From an uncultured Deferribacteraceae bacterium (GTDB lineage Bacteria; Chrysiogenota; Deferribacteres; CAMZNJ01): 64,000 bases of DNA. The notes below the pieces were generated by a model. That model was not told where the DNA came from and did no database searches. It worked only from the letters and a program-made list of their open reading frames with translations. Each line of letters begins with the position of its first letter. The first letter of the stretch is position 1. A program made the position numbers and the translations under genes. The DNA is taken from the NCBI GenBank assembly GCA_947313855.1, contig CAMZNS010000010.1:1-64000 (forward strand), written 5' to 3'. Shown here in pieces: positions 17,672 through 26,475 of this stretch.

Positions 17672-19387
17672 TTATTTTTGGTAGTTTTTGTCGAATGAAA
17701 CTGGCGTGTTCGATTCTTTAGTGAGCACTGTGTGTCGTGGTGTGTGTATGCGAGTACCCTCTTGCATTTTTTGTATGTCAGCGTAGAAATTATTACTGTA
17801 TAGATTTTTGGAGAGAGAGTCAATATTTTCTTGCAGGTTTGTGATATGTTTTTTGAGGTCGGTTATTTGTTCAAAAACATGTTGGGGATAGTCCATATCG
17901 TCGTGAGGGTTGTTGTTGTCGAGTTCTTGTAGTTCGTGGATTTTTATTTCGGTGGTAAGAGCCTGTTTTTTGAGTTGGTATATTTTGTTTGCTTTTCGGT
18001 AGTGGAGTCCCATGTGTATGGATGTGGCGGAGCTACTGGGTGTGCCGATGGTGCCGAGGTATGCGTTGTGGTAGAAGGTGAGCATCCCCCCTGAGATAGA
18101 GGTTGTATCTTTGGTGAGTATGGTTTGTGTTGCCCATATTTTTGAGTTAAAAATATAGTTATCGATGATGATAGTGTTGCCGTAGATGTTGGCTTGGCTG
18201 GAGTATGAGCAGTGTATGGTGGTGCCATGGATAGAGCTCCCCTTGCCGGCAATGCCATGGGATATGTAGAGCGTGCCCGTAGAAACTAGCGAAGAGCTCT
18301 GTACGGAGCCCATGATGTAGATGGCGTCACCTTGGATTGTGTACCCGCTTTCAACGTCGCTGTTAATGATGATGCCACCTTGGAAGGTGATGGTTTTGTC
18401 TGTGGGTGGGAGTTTGTCGTAGGTTTTGTGTGGTAGGATGTGGAATGTGTTGTTGTTGAAGGAGACAAGTCCGGATGTGGTGGCTGTTACAATATTTGAC
18501 TCTATTTTCACCCCTTGACCAGCGTTGATGGTGATTGTGTTGATTTTTTTGCTAGGAATAATCTCACCGGTCACAAGTATGGTATCGCGGGCTTGTGTGG
18601 CTGGTATTATGCGTGCGAAGCTCTCCCCTTTGTGGACGATGAGTGGTGCTGTTGAGTGCCACAGTAGTTGTTCCCTATGTTTTGCAAACAGTTGATTGGT
18701 GTTGTTTGTGTCGGTGTGTTGTTCAGTTTCGTCGGTATCGGGTTTTTTGTGGAACAGGAGTTTGGTGAGGTGTGTCAGCCAGCCCTCCTTCTTGGGTACC
18801 GATGTGATGTTGCTGTTTATTGTTGTCTTGTGCGGGGTTAGGGGGTTGTGTGCAGTGGTGTGGATGTGGTTTATGTTGTATCGGGGGTTAGGTTCCGTTG
18901 GTTGTATGGGCATTATGGAGGTATCGACGCCGTGTATCGGTTGTTGTTGGTGTGCGATGGGTGCTTGCAAGATGATGTACCCTTGTGAGGCGTACTGTAG
19001 GTATGTGTTGAGTGCTTCGGTGTTTATGAGTGGTTGGTAAAGGTTGTATTTTTTGACGATGTAGTGGGTTACGGCATCGGGGGAGAGGGATCGCCCTGCA
19101 CCTAATCGGGGGTAGATGTTGACAGCGACCATGGAGCCATCGGGTTCGATGGAGAGTTTGATGCGTGCGTCCTGTTTTGGTGCCCGTCCGTCGCTATTTC
19201 CGCGAAATATTTTTGCACCGAGTGTGTCGGTTGTTTGGTAGATGCGGTATTGGGAGTTGTGGAGCTTGTAGACGTCGGTCAGTATTTTGTCGAGAGCATC
19301 GCGTCCTGCTTTGGATGGTATGAGGATTGTCATCCCCATGGCGTTATACTGAGCCGTATTTTTTGTATTTTTTGATTGCGGTTTCAT
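17672..19387 (-). CDS. FapA/DUF342-family beta-helix protein
   Basis: 571 residues. The middle third (about 240-430) has the DUF342 pattern of short strands and Gly turns: GYTIQGDAIYIMGSVQSS, then ISHGIAGKGSSIHG, and repeated NIYGNTIIIDN-type rungs. This makes a right-handed beta-helix as in FapA. A predicted coiled coil follows (YQLKKQALTTEIKIHELQ to about 560). No signal peptide is visible, so it is cytoplasmic. The family is common in spirochaetes, Deferribacteres and Vibrio and is linked to polarity or surface functions, but its biochemical role is unsettled. The N-terminal 240 residues are variable and Thr/Asn-rich. Confidence 0.78.
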   Translation of the reverse strand: MKPQSKNTKNTAQYNAMGMTILIPSKAGRDALDKILTDVYKLHNSQYRIYQTTDTLGAKIFRGNSDGRAPKQDARIKLSIEPDGSMVAVNIYPRLGAGRSLSPDAVTHYIVKKYNLYQPLINTEALNTYLQYASQGYIILQAPIAHQQQPIHGVDTSIMPIQPTEPNPRYNINHIHTTAHNPLTPHKTTINSNITSVPKKEGWLTHLTKLLFHKKPDTDETEQHTDTNNTNQLFAKHREQLLWHSTAPLIVHKGESFARIIPATQARDTILVTGEIIPSKKINTITINAGQGVKIESNIVTATTSGLVSFNNNTFHILPHKTYDKLPPTDKTITFQGGIIINSDVESGYTIQGDAIYIMGSVQSSSLVSTGTLYISHGIAGKGSSIHGTTIHCSYSSQANIYGNTIIIDNYIFNSKIWATQTILTKDTTSISGGMLTFYHNAYLGTIGTPSSSATSIHMGLHYRKANKIYQLKKQALTTEIKIHELQELDNNNPHDDMDYPQHVFEQITDLKKHITNLQENIDSLSKNLYSNNFYADIQKMQEGTRIHTPRHTVLTKESNTPVSFDKNYQK

Positions 19388-19448
19388 ATGGCTAAAGCCC
19401 CGTTCTTTTTAATTAGGTGCTTTTTTTGTGCATTTAGTTCCCATTTGT

Positions 19449-20975
19449 TTAGTTCCCTTTAATGACGACGGGTGTTGTTACGCCACCGATACCTCTGGAT
19501 ACCGATGCTGGTGAGAGTTCTTGTCCGCCGGTGAGTAGAGAGTAGAGGGTTTCGTCGTTATTTGCGGCAGCAACATCGATTGCGGTGAGTCCGTCACTAT
19601 TTTGCACAGTTGGTAGTGCACCGAATCGCAGTAGTATTGAGACCCCTTGGTTGTTAGAGTTGCTAACGGCGTAGTAGAGAGCGGTGTTGCCGAGGTTGTC
19701 TTGTGTGTTTGGGTTTGCACCGTTGAGCAGTAGTAGGTACATGGTTTGTATGCTTGACAGTTCGGAGGAGACGATGAGGGGTGTTTTTCTTTGTCCAACG
19801 CGTATGTTTACATCGGCACCGCTTTGGATTAGTCGTCGGACAACGTTGTAGTTGCTGAATGTTATTGCGATGGTGAGCGGTGTTTGTTGTTCGAAGTTGA
19901 GTCTGTTGGGTGATGCTCCTGCAGTGAGTAGTCGTTCGAGTATGTAGATGTTGCTTGTGCCTGATGCTATCATGAGAGGTGTGTTGCCGTTGTTGTTGGA
20001 TATATTTGGGTTGCTGGATTCGTCTAGGAGTAGGTCGACGATGCCGTTGTATCCGCCTTGTGTTGCGTAGAACAGTTCGTTGTTGCCGGATGTGTCCACA
20101 GTGTTTATTTTGGCACCACGGTTGAGTAGTTCTTTTACGATGAAAAGGTTCCCCTGTTTGGCGGCGATCATGAGTGCTGTTTGTCCGTCGTTGTTTTTGT
20201 GATTGATGTTGATGCCTGAGTTGGCCAAAATAACGGCGATGTCGTTGTATCGGTTCCTTACGGATGCGATGAGTGCGTTGTCTCCTGTGACGCTGTCCAC
20301 TTGGTCTATCTCCACATTGGGGGAGGAGATCATGGATACGACCCTGTCTACTTCGCCACGGGATGAGGCAACGATGAGGAATATGTCACCGTCGTCGATG
20401 GGTGTGCCGGTGGGGTATGCAATGGCGATATCGGAGTTGTAGCTGTAGAAGAACGGGTTAACGTCACTGCGTCTCATGCGTATGGAGACGTAGTCGGGTT
20501 TGACCACTTGAATGCTTCCTGTGAGGTAGTCGGTAAGCATTCCGATGGGTGCGGCGGGGAGTAGTAGTAGGTTGGCGTAAAACCATGGGCTAATCCCGTC
20601 GTAGAATTCGATGGTGGCGTCTTCGTACCCTTGTCGACTGATGGTGATTGAGTCCACAGCGTTTTGGCTATTGATTTCGAGTAGTGCGGGTGTTTTGTAG
20701 TCTTTGCCGTTCACAAAAAAGTTTGAGTTGGGTGGATCGGTGTTGATGGGCACGTATTGTGTTGATGGGTTCATTAGGGTGGCACATCCGAGTAGTGCGA
20801 GTAGTGTTGGCACGAGCAGTAGTGTTAGCAGCATATTGCGTTGTTGTGTGTATTGCGATGGTGCTTTGCCGACGATAACGCTACTGCTAACGCCACTGCT
20901 AACGCTACTGCCGACGATAACGCTGTGGGTAGAGTGTTGGTGGGCGTTAGGGTTGTTTTTCGTAAGTATACGCAT
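19449..20975 (-). CDS. Ankyrin-repeat lipoprotein with PEGA-like domain
   Basis: 508 residues from ATG 20975, which has AAAGGGAG 9 nt upstream. The lipoprotein signal (LLTLLLVPTLLALLGC) begins only at residue 49. The 47 residues before it include Ser/Val-rich sequence encoded by a tandem repeat (20876-20935). An alternative ATG at 20834 gives a normal signal peptide but lacks an RBS. After Cys64 comes a PEGA-like domain (INTDPPNSNFFVNG, SITISRQGYED). Seven or more ankyrin repeats follow from about residue 225 (DGQTALMIAAKQGN, NGNTPLMIASG, GNTALYYAVS). Likely an envelope protein-binding scaffold; partner unknown. Confidence 0.83.
   Translation of the reverse strand: MRILTKNNPNAHQHSTHSVIVGSSVSSGVSSSVIVGKAPSQYTQQRNMLLTLLLVPTLLALLGCATLMNPSTQYVPINTDPPNSNFFVNGKDYKTPALLEINSQNAVDSITISRQGYEDATIEFYDGISPWFYANLLLLPAAPIGMLTDYLTGSIQVVKPDYVSIRMRRSDVNPFFYSYNSDIAIAYPTGTPIDDGDIFLIVASSRGEVDRVVSMISSPNVEIDQVDSVTGDNALIASVRNRYNDIAVILANSGININHKNNDGQTALMIAAKQGNLFIVKELLNRGAKINTVDTSGNNELFYATQGGYNGIVDLLLDESSNPNISNNNGNTPLMIASGTSNIYILERLLTAGASPNRLNFEQQTPLTIAITFSNYNVVRRLIQSGADVNIRVGQRKTPLIVSSELSSIQTMYLLLLNGANPNTQDNLGNTALYYAVSNSNNQGVSILLRFGALPTVQNSDGLTAIDVAAANNDETLYSLLTGGQELSPASVSRGIGGVTTPVVIKGN
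20876..20935 (-). repeat. In-frame repeat in ankyrin lipoprotein N-terminus
   Basis: On the + strand, GCTACTGCTAACGC, CACTGCTAACGC and ACTGCCGACGATAACG variants repeat. They are translated as the Ser/Val-rich stretch between the start codon and the lipoprotein signal. Confidence 0.75.
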
Positions 20976-21055
20976 ACCGTTAAGCTCCCTTTGTGGCTGG
21001 TAACTTTAGTGTGTTGCACTATGTTTATTGTTTATTCATGTCTCACCTATTTACA

Positions 21056-21085
21056 ATCATACACCAAAATAATAGTAGTGGTCAA
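21056..21085 (-). promoter_or_regulatory. Candidate promoter for the ankyrin-FapA-SH3 block
   Basis: On the minus strand TTGACC (21085-21080) and TATGAT (21061-21056) are separated by 18 bp, about 80 bp upstream of the ankyrin gene start. On the + strand a TATAAT at 21142-21147 could serve the divergent outer-membrane gene but has no good -35. Confidence 0.4.
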
Positions 21086-21233
21086 GTATATTGGCGACTT
21101 AATAACGGAATATTCCGTGTACATATTTTATTTGCATGTTGTATAATTGCTATGTGTATTGTAAGATTGCTCTGACGGAAGTGTTGGAGACAGCAAAACG
21201 CAATAAACAACTTTGTTTTGGGAGGTAGTTAGT

Positions 21234-22553
21234 ATGCGAGTAGTAAGCTACACAGAAGGGTGGAGCGGGCTGAAAACGGTGACGGTAACGGCAATGTTGC
21301 TGCTAATGTTAACGATAATGCTGGCTATGGTTACCGCAACAGCAGTCGCATCACCATACTACGTAAACTCCCTGCGTGCCCAAGGTATGGGGAACGCCTA
21401 CACAGGCGTCTCCAACGACAAGTATGCACCATTCTACAACCCTGCAGGGCTGACCTATCTGCGAGAAAACAGCATCGTAACCATTCTTGACGGCTCTTAT
21501 GGCGAAGTGAGCAATCTTGTGCAAGATCTCTACGGCGACTACTCAGATGTCAAGCCGATTATCGACAGCACCGATATCATTGATCAGGTCGAGGGTGTGT
21601 CTGATATTCTGAATACACCGTCAACTTACCGATACTACAAGATAGCTCTGATGCCCCTAGCGTATACCAAACGTAAGTTTGCCATAGGAACATACGGTGT
21701 TGCCAATGCGTACGCCATCTACGGCGGCGACTACATCGAGCTGGAGCTACCCGACAGCATGGATGATATCGAGTCTCTATCCGACCTACTCGACCTGCTA
21801 TCATTCGACCCGGCAAAAGCACCCGTGGGAATAGCTTACACCGAGGCTGGAGCGGGTATCTACACCGCTCTGTCAAACGACTTTGGCGTAGGGGTAGGAC
21901 GACTCTCTTACGGCGGTAACATAAGGGTTGGAACAAGATTCACGGGGCTAGGAACAGTAAACCTCGACCTAAAACTAAAACAAGTAAGGGCAGAAACAGC
22001 GGTAACAGCAGTGTCGGACTTAGGACTAATGTATGCACTAGGTGAAACAGGGCTTCGATACCAAATGGGTGCCTCCTACAACAATATCTTTATCGCAGAA
22101 ACAGCAATCAAGCAAAAGAAAGGGGACAAGCCGTTCCCCTACAACAGCTACCTAACACCGACGGTACTCAATATCGGTGGTGCAATCATCATTCCCACAG
22201 GCTCACAACCAACCATCGACGGCATTACCCTTGCCGTGGACCTACCCGACGCACTAGACCAACGGAACATATCTGACTACCGAATAGGCAATCAGTACGC
22301 GAATATGTTTAACTATGGTGCTGAAGTGAATTTTGCAGAACGGTTTGCATTACGCACAGGGCTAAACGAAGGGTATGGCACAGCGGGTGCGGGCATCAGA
22401 CTGCTAGGACTCACAGTGGACTACGCCTACTACGTGGAAACACCTCCTGCCCCCGTAACCATTGAAACAGGTGTGGAGGACGGCACCCTAACACTATTCG
22501 CCAATCGTGGAGCGGTACGCAAGCACTCGGTTAATGTTGGGTTCAACTTCTAG
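21234..22553 (+). CDS. OmpP1/FadL- or PorV-like outer-membrane barrel protein
   Basis: 439 residues from ATG 21234, preceded by GGGAGG at 21220-21225. The signal peptide runs to about residue 40 (VTATAVAS, then PYYVNS). The mature start SLRAQGMGNAYTGVSNDKYAPFYNPAGL is the hallmark of this superfamily. Many amphipathic strands follow, and the protein ends HSVNVGFNF, a BAM-type C-terminal Phe. It probably forms a 14-strand barrel for hydrophobic substrates, or acts as an assembly barrel. It is divergent from the ankyrin lipoprotein and is followed by an array and a bidirectional terminator. Confidence 0.8.
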   Translation: MRVVSYTEGWSGLKTVTVTAMLLLMLTIMLAMVTATAVASPYYVNSLRAQGMGNAYTGVSNDKYAPFYNPAGLTYLRENSIVTILDGSYGEVSNLVQDLYGDYSDVKPIIDSTDIIDQVEGVSDILNTPSTYRYYKIALMPLAYTKRKFAIGTYGVANAYAIYGGDYIELELPDSMDDIESLSDLLDLLSFDPAKAPVGIAYTEAGAGIYTALSNDFGVGVGRLSYGGNIRVGTRFTGLGTVNLDLKLKQVRAETAVTAVSDLGLMYALGETGLRYQMGASYNNIFIAETAIKQKKGDKPFPYNSYLTPTVLNIGGAIIIPTGSQPTIDGITLAVDLPDALDQRNISDYRIGNQYANMFNYGAEVNFAERFALRTGLNEGYGTAGAGIRLLGLTVDYAYYVETPPAPVTIETGVEDGTLTLFANRGAVRKHSVNVGFNF

Positions 22554-22574
22554 GGGGAGCAACACACAGCATAA

Positions 22575-22654
22575 ACAGACGCACAGACGCACAGACGCAC
22601 AGACGCACAGACGCACAGACGCACAGACGCACAGACGCACAGACGCACAGACGC
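22575..22654 (+). repeat. 8-bp array, ten copies of ACAGACGC
   Basis: Ten perfect tandem ACAGACGC units begin 21 bp after the stop of the barrel gene. The open frames through it are Thr/Asp/Arg-only artefacts. Confidence 0.97.
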
Positions 22655-22692
22655 ACATCCATGGTTTACATCCCGTGCAGAAATGGTCGTAG

Positions 22693-22729
22693 AAAAAGGG
22701 TAACTAGCTAGCAGCTGGCTACCCTTTTT
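22693..22729. terminator. Bidirectional intrinsic terminator
   Basis: AAAAAGGGTA (22693-22702) pairs perfectly with TACCCTTTTT (22720-22729), with further partial pairing inside. A U-run follows in both directions. It separates the convergent barrel gene and ccdA. Confidence 0.85.
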
Positions 22730-22762
22730 GCATGTTTGTTGCATGTTTGTTGCATGTTTGTT
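22730..22762. repeat. 11-bp array, three copies
   Basis: GCATGTTTGTT is repeated three times exactly, right after the terminator stem. Confidence 0.9.
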
Positions 22763-22802
22763 TTGCGTTCGGTACACCCTTAAGATTCAGTGCCTTGCTA
22801 TC

Positions 22803-23528
22803 TTATAGTTTGTAGCTCAGGGAAAGGGTAAACGATGAGATGATACCCAGCAGACCTGATACCAAGAACACGCCCAGTATCATCAACAGTACGCCTGAAA
22901 CAATGTTTGTGTATTTCAAGAACTTGAGGCTTCTGATTTTGGTAATGAGTGTGCTTACGGATAGTCCGACGATAAAGAGTGGCACGAAGATACCCATGGA
23001 GTATGCACCCAAAAGTATCATCCCTTGGTACACTGAGCCTTGAAGGGCTGCAAGGGTAAGTATCCCCGATAGAATTGGGCTGATGCAGGGTGCCCATCCC
23101 ACGGAAAACGCAATACCGATGATGAATGCGTTAACGTAGAAAGGTGCCCTTACAAAGCCGCTGAAGTGTGATTTCTTCTCACCGAGTAGTGCTTTTATCT
23201 TCAGGATGCCTGTCATGTGCAGACCTAAGAAGATTATCAACACGCCGAGAACTTTCTCAACGGTGTAACGATACTCAAACAGTAGGGAGCCGAAGAACGT
23301 GGATGTTGCCCCGAGTAGGATGAATATTAGGGAGAACCCAACGCCGAAAGATAGTAGCCCTATGATTACTCGAATACGTGTGGCGAGTTTTGGTTTGCCA
23401 CTTAAGAGCTCTTTTGCACTAACCCCTGACGTGTAAGCTAAATACCCTGGAAGTAGGGGGATTATACATGGCGAAAAGAACGACAGTAGTCCGCCAAAGA
23501 ACGATGAAGCGATTAAAGCGATACTCAT
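22803..23528 (-). CDS. ccdA: Cytochrome c biogenesis protein CcdA (DsbD-type)
   Basis: 241 residues from ATG 23528, which has AGGAGG 7 nt upstream; a longer frame to 23597 lacks an RBS. Six membrane helices. The conserved redox cysteines are in FFSPC (Cys21) with PLLPGYLAY following, and in GWAPCISPIL in the matching position of the second half. CcdA carries electrons from cytoplasmic thioredoxin to periplasmic thiols, keeping apocytochrome CxxCH reduced for haem attachment. It is divergent from the ccm operon it should serve. Confidence 0.93.
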   Translation of the reverse strand: MSIALIASSFFGGLLSFFSPCIIPLLPGYLAYTSGVSAKELLSGKPKLATRIRVIIGLLSFGVGFSLIFILLGATSTFFGSLLFEYRYTVEKVLGVLIIFLGLHMTGILKIKALLGEKKSHFSGFVRAPFYVNAFIIGIAFSVGWAPCISPILSGILTLAALQGSVYQGMILLGAYSMGIFVPLFIVGLSVSTLITKIRSLKFLKYTNIVSGVLLMILGVFLVSGLLGIISSFTLSLSYKL

Positions 23529-23949
23529 TAGAGTGCCTCCTAGTCTATCATTGGTTTCATTTATGTTGTCGAGAGCATGATTGGGGGACAGAGTCATCAG
23601 GTAAACCCAGATTATGCACCCTACTTAATTCTATTTACAAGTGTTAGCAACGATTGTTCGAGCGTCAGTATTGTTAAGACCGACGCCAACCGATTTTGTT
23701 CAAAGTTTTATCACATTTCTTTTATTAATAGCTAACTAAGTGTCAACAATACTACAGAGAAAAATAATGTCAACAATACTTTTTGCATAATTGACAAAGA
23801 GTGTGGGTAAAGAATAAATTATACTGAATAAGTAGCAATAAACCTTGACTTTAGTGTGCTTTTGTAACTATAGTATAAACAGTGAAGTATATTTAAGGTT
23901 AGTGCAACAGCTTGGTGCAATAGCTTGGTGCAATAGGTAGGTTTAGCCC
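23529..23949. other. AT-rich divergent regulatory region between ccdA and ccmE
   Basis: No gene is seen. The stretch is AT-rich and holds repeated GTCAACAATACT near 23740-23780 and GCAATAGCTTGGT-type duplication near 23910-23935. It should contain promoters for both directions. Confidence 0.6.
23845..23874 (+). promoter_or_regulatory. Candidate ccm operon promoter
   Basis: TTGACT (23845-23850) and TATAGT (23869-23874) are 18 bp apart, with the ccmE ATG 76 bp further on. A TTGACA at 23791 lacks a well-placed -10. Confidence 0.5.
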
Positions 23950-24339
23950 ATGAATCAAAATAAGAAAATACTATTGGCCACTGTAGTGTTCTCATTCATA
24001 ATTATCGGTATGATGTTTGTTGCCTTCAAAGGATCAAACTTCTACTATGTCAACGTATCCGATCTGCAAAAAAACATGAGCACTAACGAATTCCGCGTAA
24101 CAGGAGAAGTTATCGCCGGAACGGTAGTGGACGCACCCGCCAAATCAACACTAATGTTTGCAATGGCCGATATTGATGACACCAGTATCGCTGTAGACGT
24201 AGTCTACAAAGGGATCAAACCCGACGCTTTTGCTGAGGGACAACACGCTGTTGTCGAAGGATCTTACGACAGGGTGACGAATACCTTCCATGCCAAGACG
24301 ATGCTCGTCAAGTGCCCCTCCAAATACGAAGAGGAGTAA
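23950..24339 (+). CDS. ccmE: Haem chaperone CcmE, CxxxY variant
   Basis: 129 residues: one N-terminal membrane helix (ILLATVVFSFIIIGMMFVAF) and a periplasmic OB fold (FRVTGEVIAGTV, VDVVYKGIKPDAFAEGQ, VVEGSYD). Classical CcmE binds haem through His in HxxxY near the C-terminus. Here the same place reads KCPSKYEEE, so Cys122 replaces His and Tyr126 is kept. CxxxY-type CcmE is known from archaea and sulfate-reducing bacteria with the modified System I. It takes haem from the CcmABCD complex and passes it to CcmF. First gene of the operon. Confidence 0.93.
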   Translation: MNQNKKILLATVVFSFIIIGMMFVAFKGSNFYYVNVSDLQKNMSTNEFRVTGEVIAGTVVDAPAKSTLMFAMADIDDTSIAVDVVYKGIKPDAFAEGQHAVVEGSYDRVTNTFHAKTMLVKCPSKYEEE

Positions 24340-24416
24340 CGGTCGGCGGTCGGCGGTCGGCGGTCGGCGGTAACGGTCGCGGTTGCGGTAATGGTCGGCG
24401 GTTGCGGTAAGCACGC
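24340..24416 (+). repeat. 7-bp array starting at the ccmE stop codon
   Basis: Four exact CGGTCGG units start at the base after the TAA, followed by degenerate CGGTAACGGTCG and CGGTTGCGGTAA variants to about 24416. It fills half the ccmE-ccmF gap. Confidence 0.93.
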
Positions 24417-24497
24417 CCTTACAGAACACACGCAGTCGTAACAGCAAAACGAACAAGCACGATTCATGTTATGAAAAAACACTCGGAGATATAAATA

Positions 24498-26462
24498 ATG
24501 ACCCTCGGTTTATCCCTACAATATTTGGCGTTTGCCGCCTACACATTCGCCCTAGCGTCATACGCTCTTGCCATCTACAAAAACTCTAAAAAGATACGCT
24601 TTTACGCCTCACTAGGTGTTATGTTAGGCTTTGTCTTCGTTGTTGGTGCCGTCACACTACTGGAAATCGCACTCGTAACCGACGATATCCGCAACGTATA
24701 CGTCGCCAATTACGCCGGTGCCAACATGCCCCTCATCTACAAAATAACAGCTTTGTGGGGTGGTCAGGCTGGTTCCCTCCTGTTCTGGCTCTTCCTCATC
24801 GCCATATTCGCTGTTGTGGAGTTGGCAAGCATCGAACGATACGATGTGAAATTCGGCTCATACATAATGATAGCCATCATCGCCAATATCCTCTTCTTCA
24901 ACATGATGGTCATCGAATACAACCCGTTCGAACTACTAGACGACCAGATTGCACCCATGCTCATACAGGGCGTTGGGCTCAATCCGCTACTGCAAAATAT
25001 CGGAATGATATACCACCCGCCACTGCTCTACATCGGCTACACCGTAATGCTCATACCGTTCTCGTACGCCTTTGCAGCACTAATCACCCGTCGCCTCGAT
25101 GCGTTCTGGATAGACTCCGTACGTAGCTGGATACTCTTCGCATGGACAGCACTCACAGCAGGTGTTATCCTCGGTGGACAGTGGGCATACGTGGAGCTAG
25201 GTTGGGGTGGTTATTGGGCATGGGATCCTGTGGAGAACGCGTCCATCTTCCCTTGGTTTGCCATAACAGCGTACTTGCATATGGTTTTGGTGTATAAGTC
25301 CACGCGTAAGTTCGCCATCTTCACATTTGCCACAGCCATGGGGGTGCATATCCTGTCCATCTTCGGCACCTACCTCACTCGTAGCGGTATCGTTACGTCT
25401 GTACACTCCTTTGCCCCCTCTAGCATCGGAACCCTGTTCCTGTACTACATGGGTGCACTGACCCTTGTTAGCGTTGCGTTGATTGTTTACAATAGGAACT
25501 CCCTATCACTTGTGGACAAGATTAACTTCCAATCGAAATCGTCGTTAATAGTCTACGGTGTGGTGCTTCTTTTTGCCCTCAATTTCGCTATTATCTTCGG
25601 AACTATTGCCCCCGTAATAACTGGCTGGTTCGGCGAACAACGCTCCCCCGCACTTGAGTACTACAATATCGTATCCATACCCATCTTCATGGTCATACTG
25701 CTGCTTATGGGTATTGCGTCTGTGATGGTCACATTCCGTCGTTATGGGAAAAAGCTTCTCTACTTGGCTATTGTGGCATCGGTACTCAGTCTTCTGGTAT
25801 TCCTCGTGATGGGTTACCGCTCGCTGATACCCTCCGCCCTCCTATTTGTGGCGTTCATGACCATGTATGCTTCGGCTTTTACACTGTACTACTACTTCCG
25901 TAGCAAGGTGAAGTTTATTCGTGCTGGCTCGTTGTACGGTGCTCAGATTGTGCATTTCGGCATAGGGGTAATTGCCATCGGAATCATAAGCACATCGTTT
26001 TATTCCCAAGAGTTTGACATTGTCATTGATGGCGACGTCATCACCAATATTGGCGACACAGGTTACGGCGTCGAACCGAACAAGGTTCGCTACTTTGTTG
26101 GCTCGAATTACGAAGAGGCTGCCCTCGACATGAGTATTTACAAGGACGGGAAATACCTCACCAACCTACTACCGGGCATACGCATGTACCCACCAGACGA
26201 CCAACAAATATTCCGTGAAGTGGCAATTTACAGCCACGGTTTGTCCGAATTTTACGTAGCATTCATTACCATTGTTGAGAAGGTGCAGTACCGCATACTA
26301 GTCATTATCCAACCACTCATGGCACTACTGTGGATCGGTTCCGGAATTATCATGCTTGGTGGACTATGGCTCTGGATTACATCCATGATAAACAACAGTA
26401 TTCGCTACAGTCGTGGCAGAAAAGCACTCAAAACATCAACAAACCCAAGTCAGGGAAGTTAA
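24498..26462 (+). CDS. ccmF: Cytochrome c haem lyase subunit CcmF
   Basis: 654 residues with about 15 membrane helices, normal for CcmF. The WWD domain is WGGYWAWDPVENASIFPW at about residues 235-252. Flanking periplasmic His residues (YHPPLL, TAYLHMVLV) ligate haem. IFGTYLTRSGIVTSVHSFA is another signature. The periplasmic domain lies near residues 500-600 and a final helix at 610-640. It attaches haem delivered by CcmE to apocytochrome c. The operon order is E-F-A-B-C-D; CcmH and CcmI are not in the window. Confidence 0.95.
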   Translation: MTLGLSLQYLAFAAYTFALASYALAIYKNSKKIRFYASLGVMLGFVFVVGAVTLLEIALVTDDIRNVYVANYAGANMPLIYKITALWGGQAGSLLFWLFLIAIFAVVELASIERYDVKFGSYIMIAIIANILFFNMMVIEYNPFELLDDQIAPMLIQGVGLNPLLQNIGMIYHPPLLYIGYTVMLIPFSYAFAALITRRLDAFWIDSVRSWILFAWTALTAGVILGGQWAYVELGWGGYWAWDPVENASIFPWFAITAYLHMVLVYKSTRKFAIFTFATAMGVHILSIFGTYLTRSGIVTSVHSFAPSSIGTLFLYYMGALTLVSVALIVYNRNSLSLVDKINFQSKSSLIVYGVVLLFALNFAIIFGTIAPVITGWFGEQRSPALEYYNIVSIPIFMVILLLMGIASVMVTFRRYGKKLLYLAIVASVLSLLVFLVMGYRSLIPSALLFVAFMTMYASAFTLYYYFRSKVKFIRAGSLYGAQIVHFGIGVIAIGIISTSFYSQEFDIVIDGDVITNIGDTGYGVEPNKVRYFVGSNYEEAALDMSIYKDGKYLTNLLPGIRMYPPDDQQIFREVAIYSHGLSEFYVAFITIVEKVQYRILVIIQPLMALLWIGSGIIMLGGLWLWITSMINNSIRYSRGRKALKTSTNPSQGS

Positions 26463-26475
26463 AGAGAGTTGCTTT

